The position numbers and the translations under genes were made by a program. A DNA stretch of 64,000 nucleotides from Taudactylus pleione (Eukaryota > Chordata > Amphibia > Anura > Myobatrachidae). Position 1 is the first letter of the stretch. Each line of letters begins with the position of its first letter. Below, piece by piece: positions 46,205 to 57,822 of the stretch. The notes beneath the pieces were generated by a model, which saw only the letters and a list, made by a program, of their open reading frames with translations, did no database searches and was not told where the DNA came from. The stretch spans positions 4,052,501 through 4,116,500 of the forward strand of contig JAUIMM010000694.1 of assembly GCA_031769625.1 (NCBI GenBank). Reading direction: 5' to 3'.

Positions 46205-46733
46205 AGGCCTGATTCAGTAAGGATCGCTATTGCGATCACAGCTGCGATTACGCACGCAGGACCATTGCGAAAATATGCTAATGACTGCAATCGCAAAGCT
46301 AGCCTGCATAGAGACGCCCATTACCGCTGTTGCACATTCGTAATACTTTGCAATCCTGCGTATACATCGGGAACATCGAGTAACATCGGCCTCTCACGCA
46401 CAATTACAACAGGTCTGACCTTACTCTGAAATTGCTAACCTCGTTGCACACAGTGAGTACACAAGCTGCGTATGCCGTCACAGTGGCTAATTTCTGCACG
46501 CCCCTGTAACGATTTTCAAATGGACAGGCACGCCTGCGTTTCTCCAACCCCTCCCCGTCACCACCCCCGAACGCCGATGTCCTGTCAATCACTCTGCGAT
46601 GGGTCTGTGTACTCTCTGTAATCGCAATGGAGCTTCCCGCGCATGTGCACTGCGATTCATACGCAAGCGCAATACACTACAATCCGCCATCTGTGTGCGT
46701 AATCGCAATAGCGATCTGTAATGAATCAGGCCC
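46205..46733 (+). mobile_element. GGGCCTGATTCAG-family MITE (subfamily D), TSD TAA
   Basis: AGGCCTGATTCAG ... ATGAATCAGGCCC, flanked by TAA (46202-46204, 46734-46736). The subterminal inverted arms AAGGATCGCTATTGCGAT and ATCGCAATAGCGATC differ from subfamilies A and B. Confidence 0.88.
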
Positions 46734-46873
46734 TAAGTACTGTGCTTAGTATTAGTATATTATTATTGCAAAATAACTTGTATAAAGTTGAAAATTAAGC
46801 ACAATGAGGCGTTGTGCGGGTCACTCATGTAGAACCTTACACTTTTGACTTTGCTACCCAGACTGCGTACTTT

Positions 46874-47331
46874 CGGCCTTATTCAGCAGTGATCGGGCAT
46901 CTGCACATGACGCATACTGCGCATATGTAGAAAGGGTCTATGATCCCACACAGAGACTGGCAGCAAACTGTCAGTGATTAACAGTCTGCTGCCGATTGTG
47001 GGCTGGGAAGGGGGCGGTGATGGACTACATTTCCCGAAACATAGGCGTATCGCCACCGTTGGTAGAGGGAAGGAACCAGGATCTCTGTCGGCTGACGGAG
47101 ATTTCCTGGCTTCATCCTCTCATCTGCTGAGGCCGGCTGCGTGACCCCATAGGTCACCTAGGCCGACCGATGTTTCGTATAGTATCCGATGCTGCGTTGG
47201 ACCATGTAGCTCGGATACGTAATGCAGTAGAAGTCGTGATGCCTCTTTCTGCATTACCATATCTGCACAGACGGAATTGCAAAACTGCTTGCAAGCAGCT
47301 TTGCAATTCCGTGCGTAGCTGAATAAGGCCC
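46874..47331 (+). mobile_element. GGGCCTGATTCAG-family MITE (subfamily E), TSD TTT
   Basis: CGGCCTTATTCAG ... CTGAATAAGGCCC, flanked by TTT (46871-46873, 47332-47334). It has its own interior, including CAGACTG-type hairpins and GCAAGCAGCTTTGCAATTCC. Confidence 0.85.
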
Positions 47332-47356
47332 TTTTTCCTGATTTTGCATCTTAATT

Positions 47357-49123
47357 CACTAATAGTGTACTAACGGTGTCACAAACTGCACTGCTGCAAT
47401 CACCAGGTCACCAATAGTGTACTAACGGTGTCACAAACCGCACTGCTGCAATCACCAGGTCACTAATAGTGTACTAACGGTGTCACAAACCGCACTGCTG
47501 CAATCACCAGGTCACCAATAGTGTACTAACGGTGTGACAAACCACACTGCTGCAATCACCAGGTCACTAATAGTGTACTAACGGTGTCACAAACCGCACT
47601 GCTGCAATCACCAGGTCACTAATCGTGTACTAACGGTGTCACAAACCGCACTGCTGCAATCACTAGGTCACTAATAGTGTACTAATGGTGTCACAAACCG
47701 CACTGCTGCAATCACCAGGTCACTAATAGTGTACTAACGGTGTCACAAACCGCACTGCTGCAATCACCAGGTCACCAATAGTGTACTAACGGTGTCACAA
47801 ACCGCACTGCTGCAATCACCAGGTCACCAATAGTGTACTAACGGTGTCACAAACCGCACTGCTGCAATCACCAGGTCACCAATAGTGTACTAACGGTGTC
47901 ACAAACCACACTGCTGTAATCACCAGGTCACTAATAGTGTACTAAGGTGTCACAAACCACACTGCTGCAATCACCAGGTCACTAATAGTGTACTAACGGT
48001 GTCACAAACCGCACTGCTGCAATCACCAGGTCACTAATACTGTACTAACGGTGTCACAAACCGCACTGCTGCAATCACCAGGTCACTAATAGTGTACTAA
48101 CGGTGTCACAAACCGCACTGCTGCAATCACCAGGTCACTAATAGTGTACTAACGGTGTCACAAACCGCACTGCTGCAATCACCAGGTCACTAATAGTGTA
48201 CTAACGGTGTCACAAACCGCACTGCTGCAATCACCAGGTCACTAATAGTGTACTAACGGTGTCACAAACCGCACTGCTGCAATCACCAGGTCACTAATAG
48301 TGTACTAACGGTGTCACAAACCGCACTGCTGCAATCACCAGGTCACTACTAGTGTACTAACGGTGTCGCAAACCGCACTGCTGCAATCACCTGGTCACTA
48401 ATAGTGTACTAACGGTGTCGCAAACCGCACTGCTGCAATCACCAGGTCACTAGTAGTGTACTAACGGTGTCACAAACCGCACTGCTGCAATCACCAGGTC
48501 ACTAATAGTGTACTAACGGTGTCACAAACCGCACTGCTGCAATCACCAGGTCACTAATAGTGTACTAACGGTGTCGCAAACCGCACTGCTGCAATCACCA
48601 GGTCACTAGTAGTGTACTAACGGTGTCACAAACCGCACTGCTGCAATCACCAGGTCACTAATAGTGTACTAACGGTGTCACAAACCGCACTGCTGCAATC
48701 ACCAGGTCACTAATAGTGTACTAACGGTGTCACAAACAGCACTGCTGCAATCACCAGGTCACTAGTAGTGTACTAACTGTGTCACAAACCGCACTGCTGA
48801 AATCACCAGGTCACTAATAGTGTACTAACGGTGTCACAAACCGCACTGCTGCAATCACCAGGTCACTAATAGTGTACTAACGGTGTCACAAACCGCACTG
48901 CTGCAATCACCAGGTCACTAATAGTGTACTAACGGTGTCACAAACCGCACTGCTGTAATCACCAGGTCACTAATAGTGTACTAACGGTGTCACAAACCGC
49001 ACTGCTGCAATCACCAGGTCACTAGTAGTGTACTAACGGTGTCACAAACCGCACTGCTGCAATCACCAGGTCACTAATAGTGTACTAACGGTGTCACAAA
49101 CCGCACTGCTACAATCACCAGGT
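47357..49123. repeat. 52-bp minisatellite, about 34 copies
   Basis: The unit is TCACTAATAGTGTACTAACG + GTGTCACAAACCGCACTGCT + GCAATCACCAGG and is highly uniform. Each plus-strand unit contains TACTAAC. Each minus-strand unit contains ACCTG followed by GTGATTG. The array starts 26 bp after the MITE at 46874 and ends at the edge of the candidate exon at 49119. Confidence 0.98.
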
Positions 49124-49225
49124 TCCTGGTTTCCTGCTCCATGATCCAGCTCCATGACAGACTCCCTTCGTCTATGGTATCTCCTGTCGTGTCTCTGGCG
49201 ACCACATTCAGCATTCCCTCCAGAG
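49119..49225 (-). CDS. Candidate host exon (unidentified gene)
   Basis: On the minus strand a strong 3' splice signal (TCTCTTTTCTCTTTATGCAG) precedes 107 bp that end CTG before GTGATTG, a plausible 5' splice site. Skipping the first two bases gives 35 in-frame codons, starting LEGMLNVVARDTTGDTIDEG and containing SLSWSWIMEQETR, which looks like ordinary protein rather than repeat sequence. I do not recognise the protein. The downstream intron would begin directly with the 52-bp array, whose units copy the exon's donor edge. No partner exon was found in the window. A chance open frame beside a splice-like tract is the alternative. Confidence 0.35.
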
Positions 49226-50057
49226 CTGCATAAAGAGAAAAGAGACTTAGCCACAGGCGCTTGGGAAGGAGCACAATTTAAATATAATCAATAATATTTA
49301 AAGCAATAACATTTTAAAATAGATTCTTCCTTGCTGCAGTAAAGAAATGATTGCTAGCCAATATACATACAGATAAAAGAGGTATAAATAACCGCCCTAC
49401 GGATGTATGTAATAAAATAGTGAAATTAAATTAGTGCCATAAAAAATAGAATAAATAAATCTAAAAAATATAAAACATCTGTTAGTTTAATAATAATGCA
49501 TCTGAAGACCTACAACACAGCAATGATAACATACTGTACATACAGTATAAGGGAATGGAACAATGTATCAATAATTCAGACAATCTAATAAAAAATAATT
49601 AAGTTGCAAAATGCCCCTTGTTCTGTTGCACGAAAATATCTTCTATTCCTGAAGTAATCACAAGTCAGATTGTATGTGTATAAGTTCCGTGGCTGTGTGC
49701 TGTACCTGTGGCAAATAGACTTGTAAATCAAAGCAGCCGCGTCCGGCTACTGAGGGAAAATAGTAAAATTCTCTTTAAAGCATTTCCTTCACACAATCCA
49801 CACTAAGGGGGACAATATCGGTGTGATAACGAGGGCTAAGCTACCTGCCCGGCGCTGGTGCAGCCTCTTGTGTGTATCCGTACTTAAAGTCGTTTTTCCC
49901 CTGCTCCTCGGTAATCACTGCAGTGCGGGTTGCACCATGCGTCGTTTGTCACATTGCACCAAACACTCGGGGATATATGACAGATGAGCTTGTTACCTCT
50001 TACAGATGCCAGTATAAAAATATTGTACCTCCTTCGACTTAGCAGCCCATGAACTGA
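49226..50057. other. Non-coding, AT-rich (possible intron)
   Basis: No repeat pair or coding frame recognised. It would be intronic if the adjacent exon is real. Confidence 0.35.
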
Positions 50058-50627
50058 GGGCCCGATTCAGACCTGCTCGCTAGGAAGCGTCCGCACGCGG
50101 CAAGATGATTTTTGCATTATGCACATGCATACGCATGGCGGTGCGCGTGCCCGAACCAGTCCAAGCGATTGGGAAGCGTTCGCTCGCTGCGCATAGACAG
50201 CCCGGCTGAATGAGTGACAGGAGAAGCCGTTTGTGGGTGGTGGCAGGGGCTGGCCACTAGAAACGGGGGAGTGGAGGTGCGAATGCATGCGTGCCTGAGC
50301 GTCTCAACGCCGTTTCAGAGGCGTGCATAGTTAAGAGGCAGCGTCATAGTAAACGTTACTTGGTTGAATATTACACTGAAGTGCACGCAGTGCTTGCGGT
50401 AGGGTATGGTCAGCCACAAGTGCTGTATATGGGTCCGATGGTACCGATGGTTGCATACACTTCCTGGAGACGACGTGCGCAAGTGGGCATCTTAAGACAG
50501 GCTGGTGGGCACCTGCATAGAGCAAAGCGATCGCAGCATGCTAATACCTTGTTGTGCAATTGCTTCCCGAATTTGCATACGCATCGAGTGAGCGAACGCA
50601 TCTAGCAAGTGGGTCTGAATCGGGCCC
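50058..50627 (+). mobile_element. GGGCCTGATTCAG-family MITE (subfamily C)
   Basis: GGGCCCGATTCAG ... CTGAATCGGGCCC, flanks TGA and TGT (2 of 3). The interior has the GCGTGCATAGTTAAGAGGCA and TTGTGGGTGGTGGCAGGGGC layout, resembling subfamily B at low identity. Confidence 0.82.
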
Positions 50628-50629
50628 TG

Positions 50630-50795
50630 TGGAGGTGCTGTGTAGACAGCCGCAGGTGGTGGGCGGCAGTGCCCGGTCTGGAGGTATTGTGTAGACAGCG
50701 GCAGGTGATGGGCGGCAGTGCCCGGTCTGGAGGTGCTGTGTAGACAGCGACAAGTAGTGCGCGGCAGTGCCCGGTTTGGAGGTGCCGTGGTGCTG
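50630..50795. repeat. 49-bp tandem repeat, 3.3 copies
   Basis: GGAGGTGCTGTGTAGACAGC recurs at 50631, 50680 and 50729, with a partial copy at 50778. Minus frames across it are artefacts. Confidence 0.92.
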
Positions 50796-51602
50796 AACCA
50801 AAGATCCTTATAGACATTGGCATGTGGTAGGCGGCAGGCAGCCAATCAGAGCACAATGATTACTAGCCGGTTGTGTGGTCTAGGGCGGGTCGTGATAACC
50901 TCCCTAACGTGTTCTTCTACAAGGGATTTCTTCAGAGGGGTGTGTTTAGAGTATAGCATCTCCTCCTTCTTTAAATAGGGCTCAAATTGGCTCATTTAAC
51001 CACCGGTTTAGAGTTCTTGCATTAAAACGTTGCCAGTGCAATGTTGTCTTTAGCCCAGCCTAACTAAAAACAACCATCCAGCGCTAATTTGACTAAATTT
51101 AAATATATAAACTCAAATTACCTGTGTGTAGCAAAACTCGATGTATAAAGCAGCAGAGATAAGAAATGTGCTAGTGGTAACACAGTTATACACATGTGAA
51201 TCGGGTGTGTTGGACAAACAAAATATGTGAATGAACCCCTGGGCTAATTAATATGCTTAAGGGTTGATATGGATGAACTGACAATCACCACGCTGCTATA
51301 ATTATTTATAAATCTTTACTAATAATAAAATATAATGTAACAATATCAAATTGACCGGTCAATATACAATATAAAAGTCACCATAATATAGTGATCCAAT
51401 TCATAGATACACTATCACAAAAAATGTATAGCTGAGAGAGGTGAATCCAAAACATAAACAAGCATACAATATGCAATAGGTGTCTTATATTAAATGTCTC
51501 ACATAGATAGTCTCAATATAAGAGATAAAAAACAAAAAGCAAAAATCAATCAACCAGTTCACAGGGAAAATATTGGAATGTTTCACACTAAACGTGTGAT
51601 CC

Positions 51603-53519
51603 CGCTGCAATGCTCTCACCAAAGCGCTGATCCTATGTAATACGCTGCAATGCTCTCACCAAAGCGCTGATCCTATGTAATACGCTGCAATGCTCTCACC
51701 AAAGCGCTGATCCTATGTAATACGCTGCAATGCTCTCACCAGAGCGCTGATCCTATGTAATACGCTGCAATGCTCTCACCAAAGCGCTGATCCTATGTAA
51801 TACGCTGCAATGCTCTCACCAAAGCGCTGATCCTATGTAATACGCTGCAATGCTCTCACCAAAGCGCTGATCCTATGTAATACGCTGCAATGCTCTCACC
51901 AAAGCGCTGATCCTATGTAATACGCTGCAATGCTCTCACCAAAACGCTGATCCTATGTAATACGCTGCAATGCTCTCACCAAAGTGCTGATCCTATGTAA
52001 TACGCTGCAATGCTCTCACCAAAGCGCTGATCCTATGTAATACGCTGCAATGCTCTCACCAAAGCGCTGATCCTATGTAATACGCTGCAATGCTCTCACC
52101 AAAGCGCTGATCCTATGTAATACGCTGCAATGCTCTCACCAGAGCGCTGATCCTATGTAATACGCTGCAATGCTCTCACCAGAGCGCTGATCCTATGTAA
52201 TACGCTGCAATGCTCTCACCAGAGCGCTGATCCTATGTAATACGCTAAATGCTCTCACCAAAGCGCTGATCCTATGTAATACGCTTCAATGCTCTCACCA
52301 AAGCGCTGATCCTATGTAATACGCTGCAATGCTCTCACCAAAGTGCTGATCCTATGTAATACGCTGCAATGCTCTCACCAAAGCCCTGATCCTATGTAAT
52401 ACGCTGCAATGCTCTCACCAGAGCGCTGATCCTATGTAATACGCTGCAATGCTCTCACCAGAGCGCTGATCCTATGTAATACGCTGCAATGCTCTCACCA
52501 AAGCGCTGATCCTATGTAATACGCTGCAATGCTCTCACCAAAACGCTGATCCTATGTAATACGCTGCAATGCTCTCACCAAAGCGCTGATCCTATGTAAT
52601 ACGCTGCAATGCTCTCACCAAAGCGCTGATCCTATGTAATACGCTGCAATGCTCTCACCAAAGCGCTGATCCTATGTAATACGCTGCAATGCTCTCACCA
52701 AAGCGCTGATCCTATGTATTACGCTGCAATGCTCTCACCAAAGCGCTGATCCTATGTAATACGCTGCAATTCTCTCACCAAAGCGCTGATCCTATGTAAT
52801 ACGCTGCAATGCTCTCACCAAAGCCCTGATCCTATGTAATACGCTGCAATGCTCTCACCAAAGCGCTGATCCTATGTAATACGCTGCAATGCTCTCACCA
52901 AAGCGCTGATCCTATGTAATACGCTGCAATGCTCTCACCAAAGCGCTGATCCTATGTAATACGCTGCAATGCTCTCACCAAAGCGCTGATCCTATGTAAT
53001 ACGCTGCAATGCTCTCACCAAAGCGCTGATCCTATGTATTACGCTGCAATGCTCTCACCAAAGCGCTGATCCTATGTAATACGCTGCAATTCTCTCACCA
53101 AAGCGCTGATCCTATGTAATACGCTGCAATGCTCTCACCAAAGCCCTGATCCTATGTAATACGCTGCAATGCTCTCACCAAAGCGCTGATCCTATGTAAT
53201 ACGCTGCAATGCTCTCACCAAAGCGCTGATCCTATGTAATACGCTGCAATGCTCTCACCAAAGCCCTGATCCTATGTAATACGCTGCAATGCTCTCACCA
53301 CAGCGCTGATCCTATATAATACGCTGCAATGCTCTCACCAAAGCGCTGATCCTATGTAATACGCTGCAATGCTCTCACCACAGCGCTGATCCTATGTAAT
53401 ACGCTGCAATGCTCTCACCAAAGCGCTGATCCTATGTTATACGCTGCAATGCTCTCACCAAAGCACTGATCCTATGTAATACGTTGCAATACTCTCACCA
53501 AAGCGCTGATCCTATGTAA
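51603..53519. repeat. 40-bp minisatellite, about 48 copies
   Basis: The unit is CGCTGCAATGCTCTCACCAA + AGCGCTGATCCTATGTAATA. It is very uniform, with variants AGAGCGC, AAAGCCC, AAACGC and TATTACG. An 8-unit (320-bp) sub-block with TGTATTACG and CAATTCTCTC markers occurs at about 52715 and again at about 53035. Confidence 0.98.
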
Positions 53520-53526
53520 TATCCGA

Positions 53527-53935
53527 CAGGCGGCTCCATGTTATTAGGAATCCTGGGAGGCATCTAATGTACAGCTCCGTTTAGATAGATGAAATAATGT
53601 CTATTTCCACGGAGAGACAGTGTGTGAGCGGCTCACCTGATGATGCAATAAAGGTGCTTCAGCCGCGTCTCAATCCCAGCCTCTACTCCGACTGCCAGCA
53701 AACGTCCTTCGGGGTCGCTGAAATCCACGTCCCAGCTGCTGAACACCACCACCTTCCAGGACCCATTGGGACTCATTCAAACACATTGGTGAGCCGCTCA
53801 TACACTGTTTCTCCCTGGACGCAGCCTCCTCCGACAATAACCTGGCTTTACTTATCTGGAAATAGACATTATTTCATCTATCTAAACGGAGCTGTACATT
53901 ACATGCCTCCCAGGATTCCTAATAACATGGAGACG
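53527..53935. repeat. Interspersed hairpin repeat, copy 1
   Basis: GGCTCCATGTTATTAGGAAT ... GTCTATTTCCA mirrors TGGAAATAGACATTATTTC ... ATTCCTAATAACATGGAG. A central part (53630-53790) recurs almost unchanged at 59800-59965. The 115-codon frame 53597-53944 is shared with copy 2, but the similarity extends past the frame, so it is repeat sequence. Confidence 0.8.
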
Positions 53936-54132
53936 TCAATTTGATACTGTTACATCATATTTTATTATTAGTAAAGATTTATAAACAATTATAGCAGTAT
54001 GGTGATTGTCAGTTCATCCATATCAACCCTTAAGCATATTAATTAGCGCAGGGGTTCCTTCACATATTTTGTTTAGCCCAGCTTAGACCGCTCCAGTGAG
54101 ATCCTGCATTTTACCTTGCTCTATTGCTCTAA

Positions 54133-54681
54133 GGGTCTCATCCAGACCCGCTCGCGAGCGCAGGACGCTCGCAAGCAGGTCGATGATACCCAAATGCGCA
54201 TGCGCACGACGGAGGGAGCTCCGTCGTGCGCATGCGCGAGACCCGGCGAGCAACGGGGTAGCCGTCGCTCGGCGTCTCGCACCAAAGAGGGCGTGCTGTC
54301 GATGGTGAGTGACAGCACGCCCCCTTTGGTGGGCGTGCCGGGGGAGTGGCTGCCAGACGGAGGCGTTTCCATGGGAACGCCTACTCTCTGGGTCCGGCCT
54401 CACTGACATCACTAGTGATGTCAGTGGGAGTGCTTTTGGCTCTGATAGAGCCAAAATCACTCCTGGGCTTGCAGCAGCGAGACCCTACCGCAGGGTCTCG
54501 TCGCAAGCCCGATGGTCGCGATGGTCTTGACCATCGCGACCATCATCATGGATGCTTGCATAAGCTGTGGGTGGTAACCCACAGCTATGCGAGCGTCCAA
54601 AAGGCTGCTCCAATGTTAGGTAGGAGGGCCCTGATTCAGAGCGAGCGCTTTTGTCAGAGTGTCCGGCTCTGAATCAGGCCC
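54133..54681 (-). mobile_element. GGGCCTGATTCAG-family MITE (subfamily A, reversed), TSD TAA
   Basis: GGGTCTCATCCAG ... CTGAATCAGGCCC, flanked by TAA (54130-54132, 54682-54684). Reverse-oriented relative to 16243. Six overlapping frames on both strands are palindrome artefacts. Confidence 0.9.
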
Positions 54682-54723
54682 TAAGTGCCAAATGCCACCT
54701 ACTGTAGCTGCACTACTGGCTCC

Positions 54724-54828
54724 TGAAACCAGTCTGATATCCTACACCATCGGTTCCAGTCTGATTTACTACACCATCGGTTCCAGTCTGATATCCTACA
54801 CCATCGGTTCCAGTCCGATATCATAGTG
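54724..54828. repeat. 27-bp tandem repeat, about 4 copies
   Basis: GGTTCCAGTCTGATATCCTA + CACCATC repeated. The 9-codon unit leaves a minus frame (ISDWNRWCR) open inside the 54699-55109 frame. Confidence 0.9.
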
Positions 54829-55073
54829 TGTAAAGTACTTGGGATTAGTATTTTTTTGTCGCAAAGGGATTGGCAGAAAGTCGCAGTTGTATATTTTAAG
54901 AAAAAGTCACATGGCGGCTCTAGGTCACAAAGCCCGTGGCGCAGCAGATGGGGAAATTTGGTGTGAGTATAGATGTGTGTGGAATCATCTGTATTTATAG
55001 AACTGACTATAGCTATGAGATGCCCTTTGGGAACATATATCACAGGGCGAGAGGCTGGGATATGTATTATAAT

Positions 55074-56403
55074 TAGTGATGTGCGTTTTGGGTCTGGGTT
55101 CATCTTCATGTTTTGGTATTGGTTTTAGATCTGGATTCATCTTTGTGTTTTGGTTTTAGATCTGGATTCATCTTTGTGTTTTGGTTTTAGATCTGGATTC
55201 ATCTTTGTGTTTTGGTTTTAGATCTGGATTCATCTTTGGGTTTTGGTTTTAGATCTGGATTCATCTTTGGGTTTTGGTTTTAGATCTGGATTCATCTTTG
55301 TGTTTTAGTTTTAGATCTGGATGCATCTTTGTGTTTTGGTTTTAGATCTGGATTCATCTTTGCGTGTTGGTTTTAGATCTGGATTCATCTTTGTGTTTTG
55401 GTTTTAGATCTGGATTCATCTTTGTGTTTTGGTTTTAGATCTGGATTCATCTTTGGGTTTTGGTTTTAGATCTGGATTCATCTTTGTGTTTTAGTTTTAG
55501 ATCTGGATGCATCTTTGTGTTTTGGTTTTAGATCTGGATTCATCTTTGGGTTTTGGTTTTAGATCTGGATTCATCTTTGGGTTTTGGTTTTAGATCTGGA
55601 TTCATCTTTGTGTTTTGGTTTTAGATCTGGATTCATCTTTGTGTTTTGGTTTTAGATCTGGATTCATCTTTGGGTTTTGGTTTTAGATCTGGATTCATCT
55701 TTGGGTTTTGGTTTTAGATCTGGATTCATCTTTGTGTTTTAGTTTTAGATCTGGATGCATCTTTGTGTTTTGGTTTTAGATCTGGATTCATCTTTGTGTT
55801 TTGGTTTTAGATCTGGATTCATCTTTGTGTTTTGGTTTTAGATCTGGATTCATCTTTGGGTTTTGGTTTTTGATCTTGATTCATCTTTGTGTTTTAGTTT
55901 TAGATCTGGATGCATCTTTGTGTTTTGGTTTTAGATCTGGATTCATCTTTGGGTTTTGGTTTTAGATCTGGATTCATCTTTGGGTTTTGGTTTTAGATCT
56001 GGATTCATCTTTGTGTTTTGGTTTTGGATCTGGATTCATCTTTGTGTTTTGGTTTTAGATCTGGATTCATCTTTGTGTTTTGGTTTTAGATCTGGATTCA
56101 TCTTTGTGTTTTGGTTTTAGATCTGGATTCATCTTTGTGTTTTGGTTTTAGATCTTGATTCATCTTTGTGTTTTGGTTTTAGATCTGGATTCATCTTTGT
56201 GTTTTGGTTTTGGATCTGGGTTCTTTTTAAAAAAGTTTTTAAATCAGCTAACATCATGAAATTCTTACAATCCAAAAACCGAAATTCGAATTTAAAATCC
56301 GAATTCCGAACTGCGGGAAGACCAGAACAGCGACTTGGATCTGTCCGGATTCGCGTAATTCGGTTGGATTTGGACTTCTGGGAAATTGAACCGCAGATCT
56401 CTA
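55074..56403. mobile_element. hAT-type MITE expanded by a 31-bp array
   Basis: The left end TAGTGATGTGCG and the reverse complement of the right end, TAGAGATCTGCG, belong to the same terminal family as 21428-25438 and 38962-39831. Nearly all the interior is the 31-bp array. The 8-bp flanks do not match. Confidence 0.65.
55092..56222. repeat. 31-bp minisatellite, about 36 copies
   Basis: The unit is TTTTAGATCTGGATTCATCT + TTGTGTTTTGG, with variants GGGTTTTGG, GTTTTAG and GGATGCATC. The same GTTTTGG/GATCTGGAT sequence occurs once or twice in the hAT end at 21450-21560, so the array grew from transposon sequence. Confidence 0.97.
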
Positions 56404-56925
56404 ATAGCATGAAATTGTCACCGCAATTGAAAAAAATGCTTTATTTTCATAATTACATAGTTCACGTCTTCCCAGCTCCTATACAATGACAGGATATAAG
56501 ATGTCTGACATTGTGTCTAACTTGGGTTTCCCACCACTTCCACATGTATTAAAATATGAAAGATTGCTCTTTAGAATTGCTGTGAGTACTTTGCTAAGTT
56601 TCTGTGCCAAATATTAAATGTCTGTTTTGCTATAGTGATCTGTAACGCAGAATGAATAAAAAAAACCTCTCAGTTAGGTGTCAGGAATACTGAAGTCGTT
56701 AGTTATTTCAAGTTCTGATATTTTAACACGTCTACTGTATAAAAGTCAGCAGAAGAGAGATAGCTGGGAGTATATTGGTCCTATAATTCTTTGCTACTTT
56801 AAGTATTGGCAGTTTTACTAATTAGACTACGGGGGTTTACTCTGTTTATGTAGCTTAGAAAAGCTCTCTCTCCAGTGTTTTCATGGAGAACAGGCTCAGC
56901 TCAGCTCCTCTCAATATAACTGTTA
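56404..56925. other. Non-coding spacer
   Basis: Nothing recognised. Confidence 0.35.
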
Positions 56926-57106
56926 CCCCTTTCACACTAGTGTTTGCAAAGACCTGGGTTTTAGCTATGTGTGAACGCAAATGACCCAGGATGAAGTTCT
57001 GGGTCCATGACCCTGCTCTGTACCAGGGTCGGGGACTGAGACTCTGCAAATTCACGGGTTGATAGACCCATGTATTTTCCGGGTCATCGGTCTAAAAGGG
57101 GTGTAA
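56926..57106. mobile_element. Small MITE with CCCCTTTCACAC-type ends
   Basis: TTACCCCTTTCACACTAG at the left faces CTAAAAGGGGTGTAA at the right. The internal parts GACCTGGGTTTTAG and ACCCAGG / CCGGGTC are partly palindromic. Confidence 0.6.
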
Positions 57107-57185
57107 GAGTAGTTTGCAGTACTTGCTGTCATCCCCCAAAACATCTATGATGAAATTATCCTCTGTGTCTTGCGAACATCTTCTT

Positions 57186-57460
57186 CTGAGTGTGAGTAGG
57201 TGGAACTGTCCACTGTGTCTTGTGAACATCTCTGAGTGTGAGTACTGTAGGTGTAACTGTCCACTGTGTCAATCTAAGTGTTTTGAAATGGAACTGTCCA
57301 CTGTTTGCAGTTATCGTCTCCAACTGAGTAATGGAACTGTCCACTGTGCCCATCTGAGTGTGAGTAGGTAGAATTGTCCACTGTGTCCATCTGAGTGTGA
57401 GTAGGTAGAATTGTCCACTATGTCCATCTGAGTGTGAGTAGGTGGAACTGTCCAATGTGC
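57186..57460. repeat. Irregular 37-60 bp tandem repeat
   Basis: GGAACTGTCCACTGTGTC followed by CATCTGAGTGTGAGTAGGT recurs about 7-8 times with variable spacing. Confidence 0.85.
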
Positions 57461-57822
57461 TCTGTGGTCACCTCCATGTAGGTGTGAGTCCACTGTGTCC
57501 ATCTCAGTGCAAGTACATGGCATTACTGTATATCCACTGTGTCCTGTTTTCTTTCCATCTGAGGGGGGAATTCAATTGTTTTTTGGACACCCTTTAGTAA
57601 TGGGTACCCAATGCAGCTTTTCAATTGTTGCTCCGATTGGGTGCGAGTGCCATGGTTATAATGCTAGTTGGGCCCAAATGCACCAGCTCCACATACATCT
57701 TACCTCTGTGTGCTACAAAGTTGTGTGAAACAAAACGCGTAATCGCCGTGCTACACGAAAGCCCCGAGCTTCTTTACGTGCAACTTTTTACCTTCAATTA
57801 CATTCAGTATCTGAATCTGATC

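Larger units (their letters stand above)
51060..54075. mobile_element. 3.0 kb element with inverted arms, expanded by a 40-bp array
   Basis: TTTAGCCCAGC lies just outside both ends (51049-51059 and 54072-54082) as a direct repeat. Inverted arms of about 145 bp pair 51215-51362 with 53932-54075 (for example TTAATATGCTTAAGGGTTGA with its mirror, and ATTATTTATAAATCTTTACT). An 11-bp duplication would be long for a cut-and-paste element and may instead reflect retrotransposition. Confidence 0.6.

Noticed and set aside
47357..53519. CRISPR-like regularly spaced repeats (52-bp and 40-bp arrays)
   Set aside because: Units are head-to-tail with no unique spacers, no cas genes and a eukaryotic transposon context.
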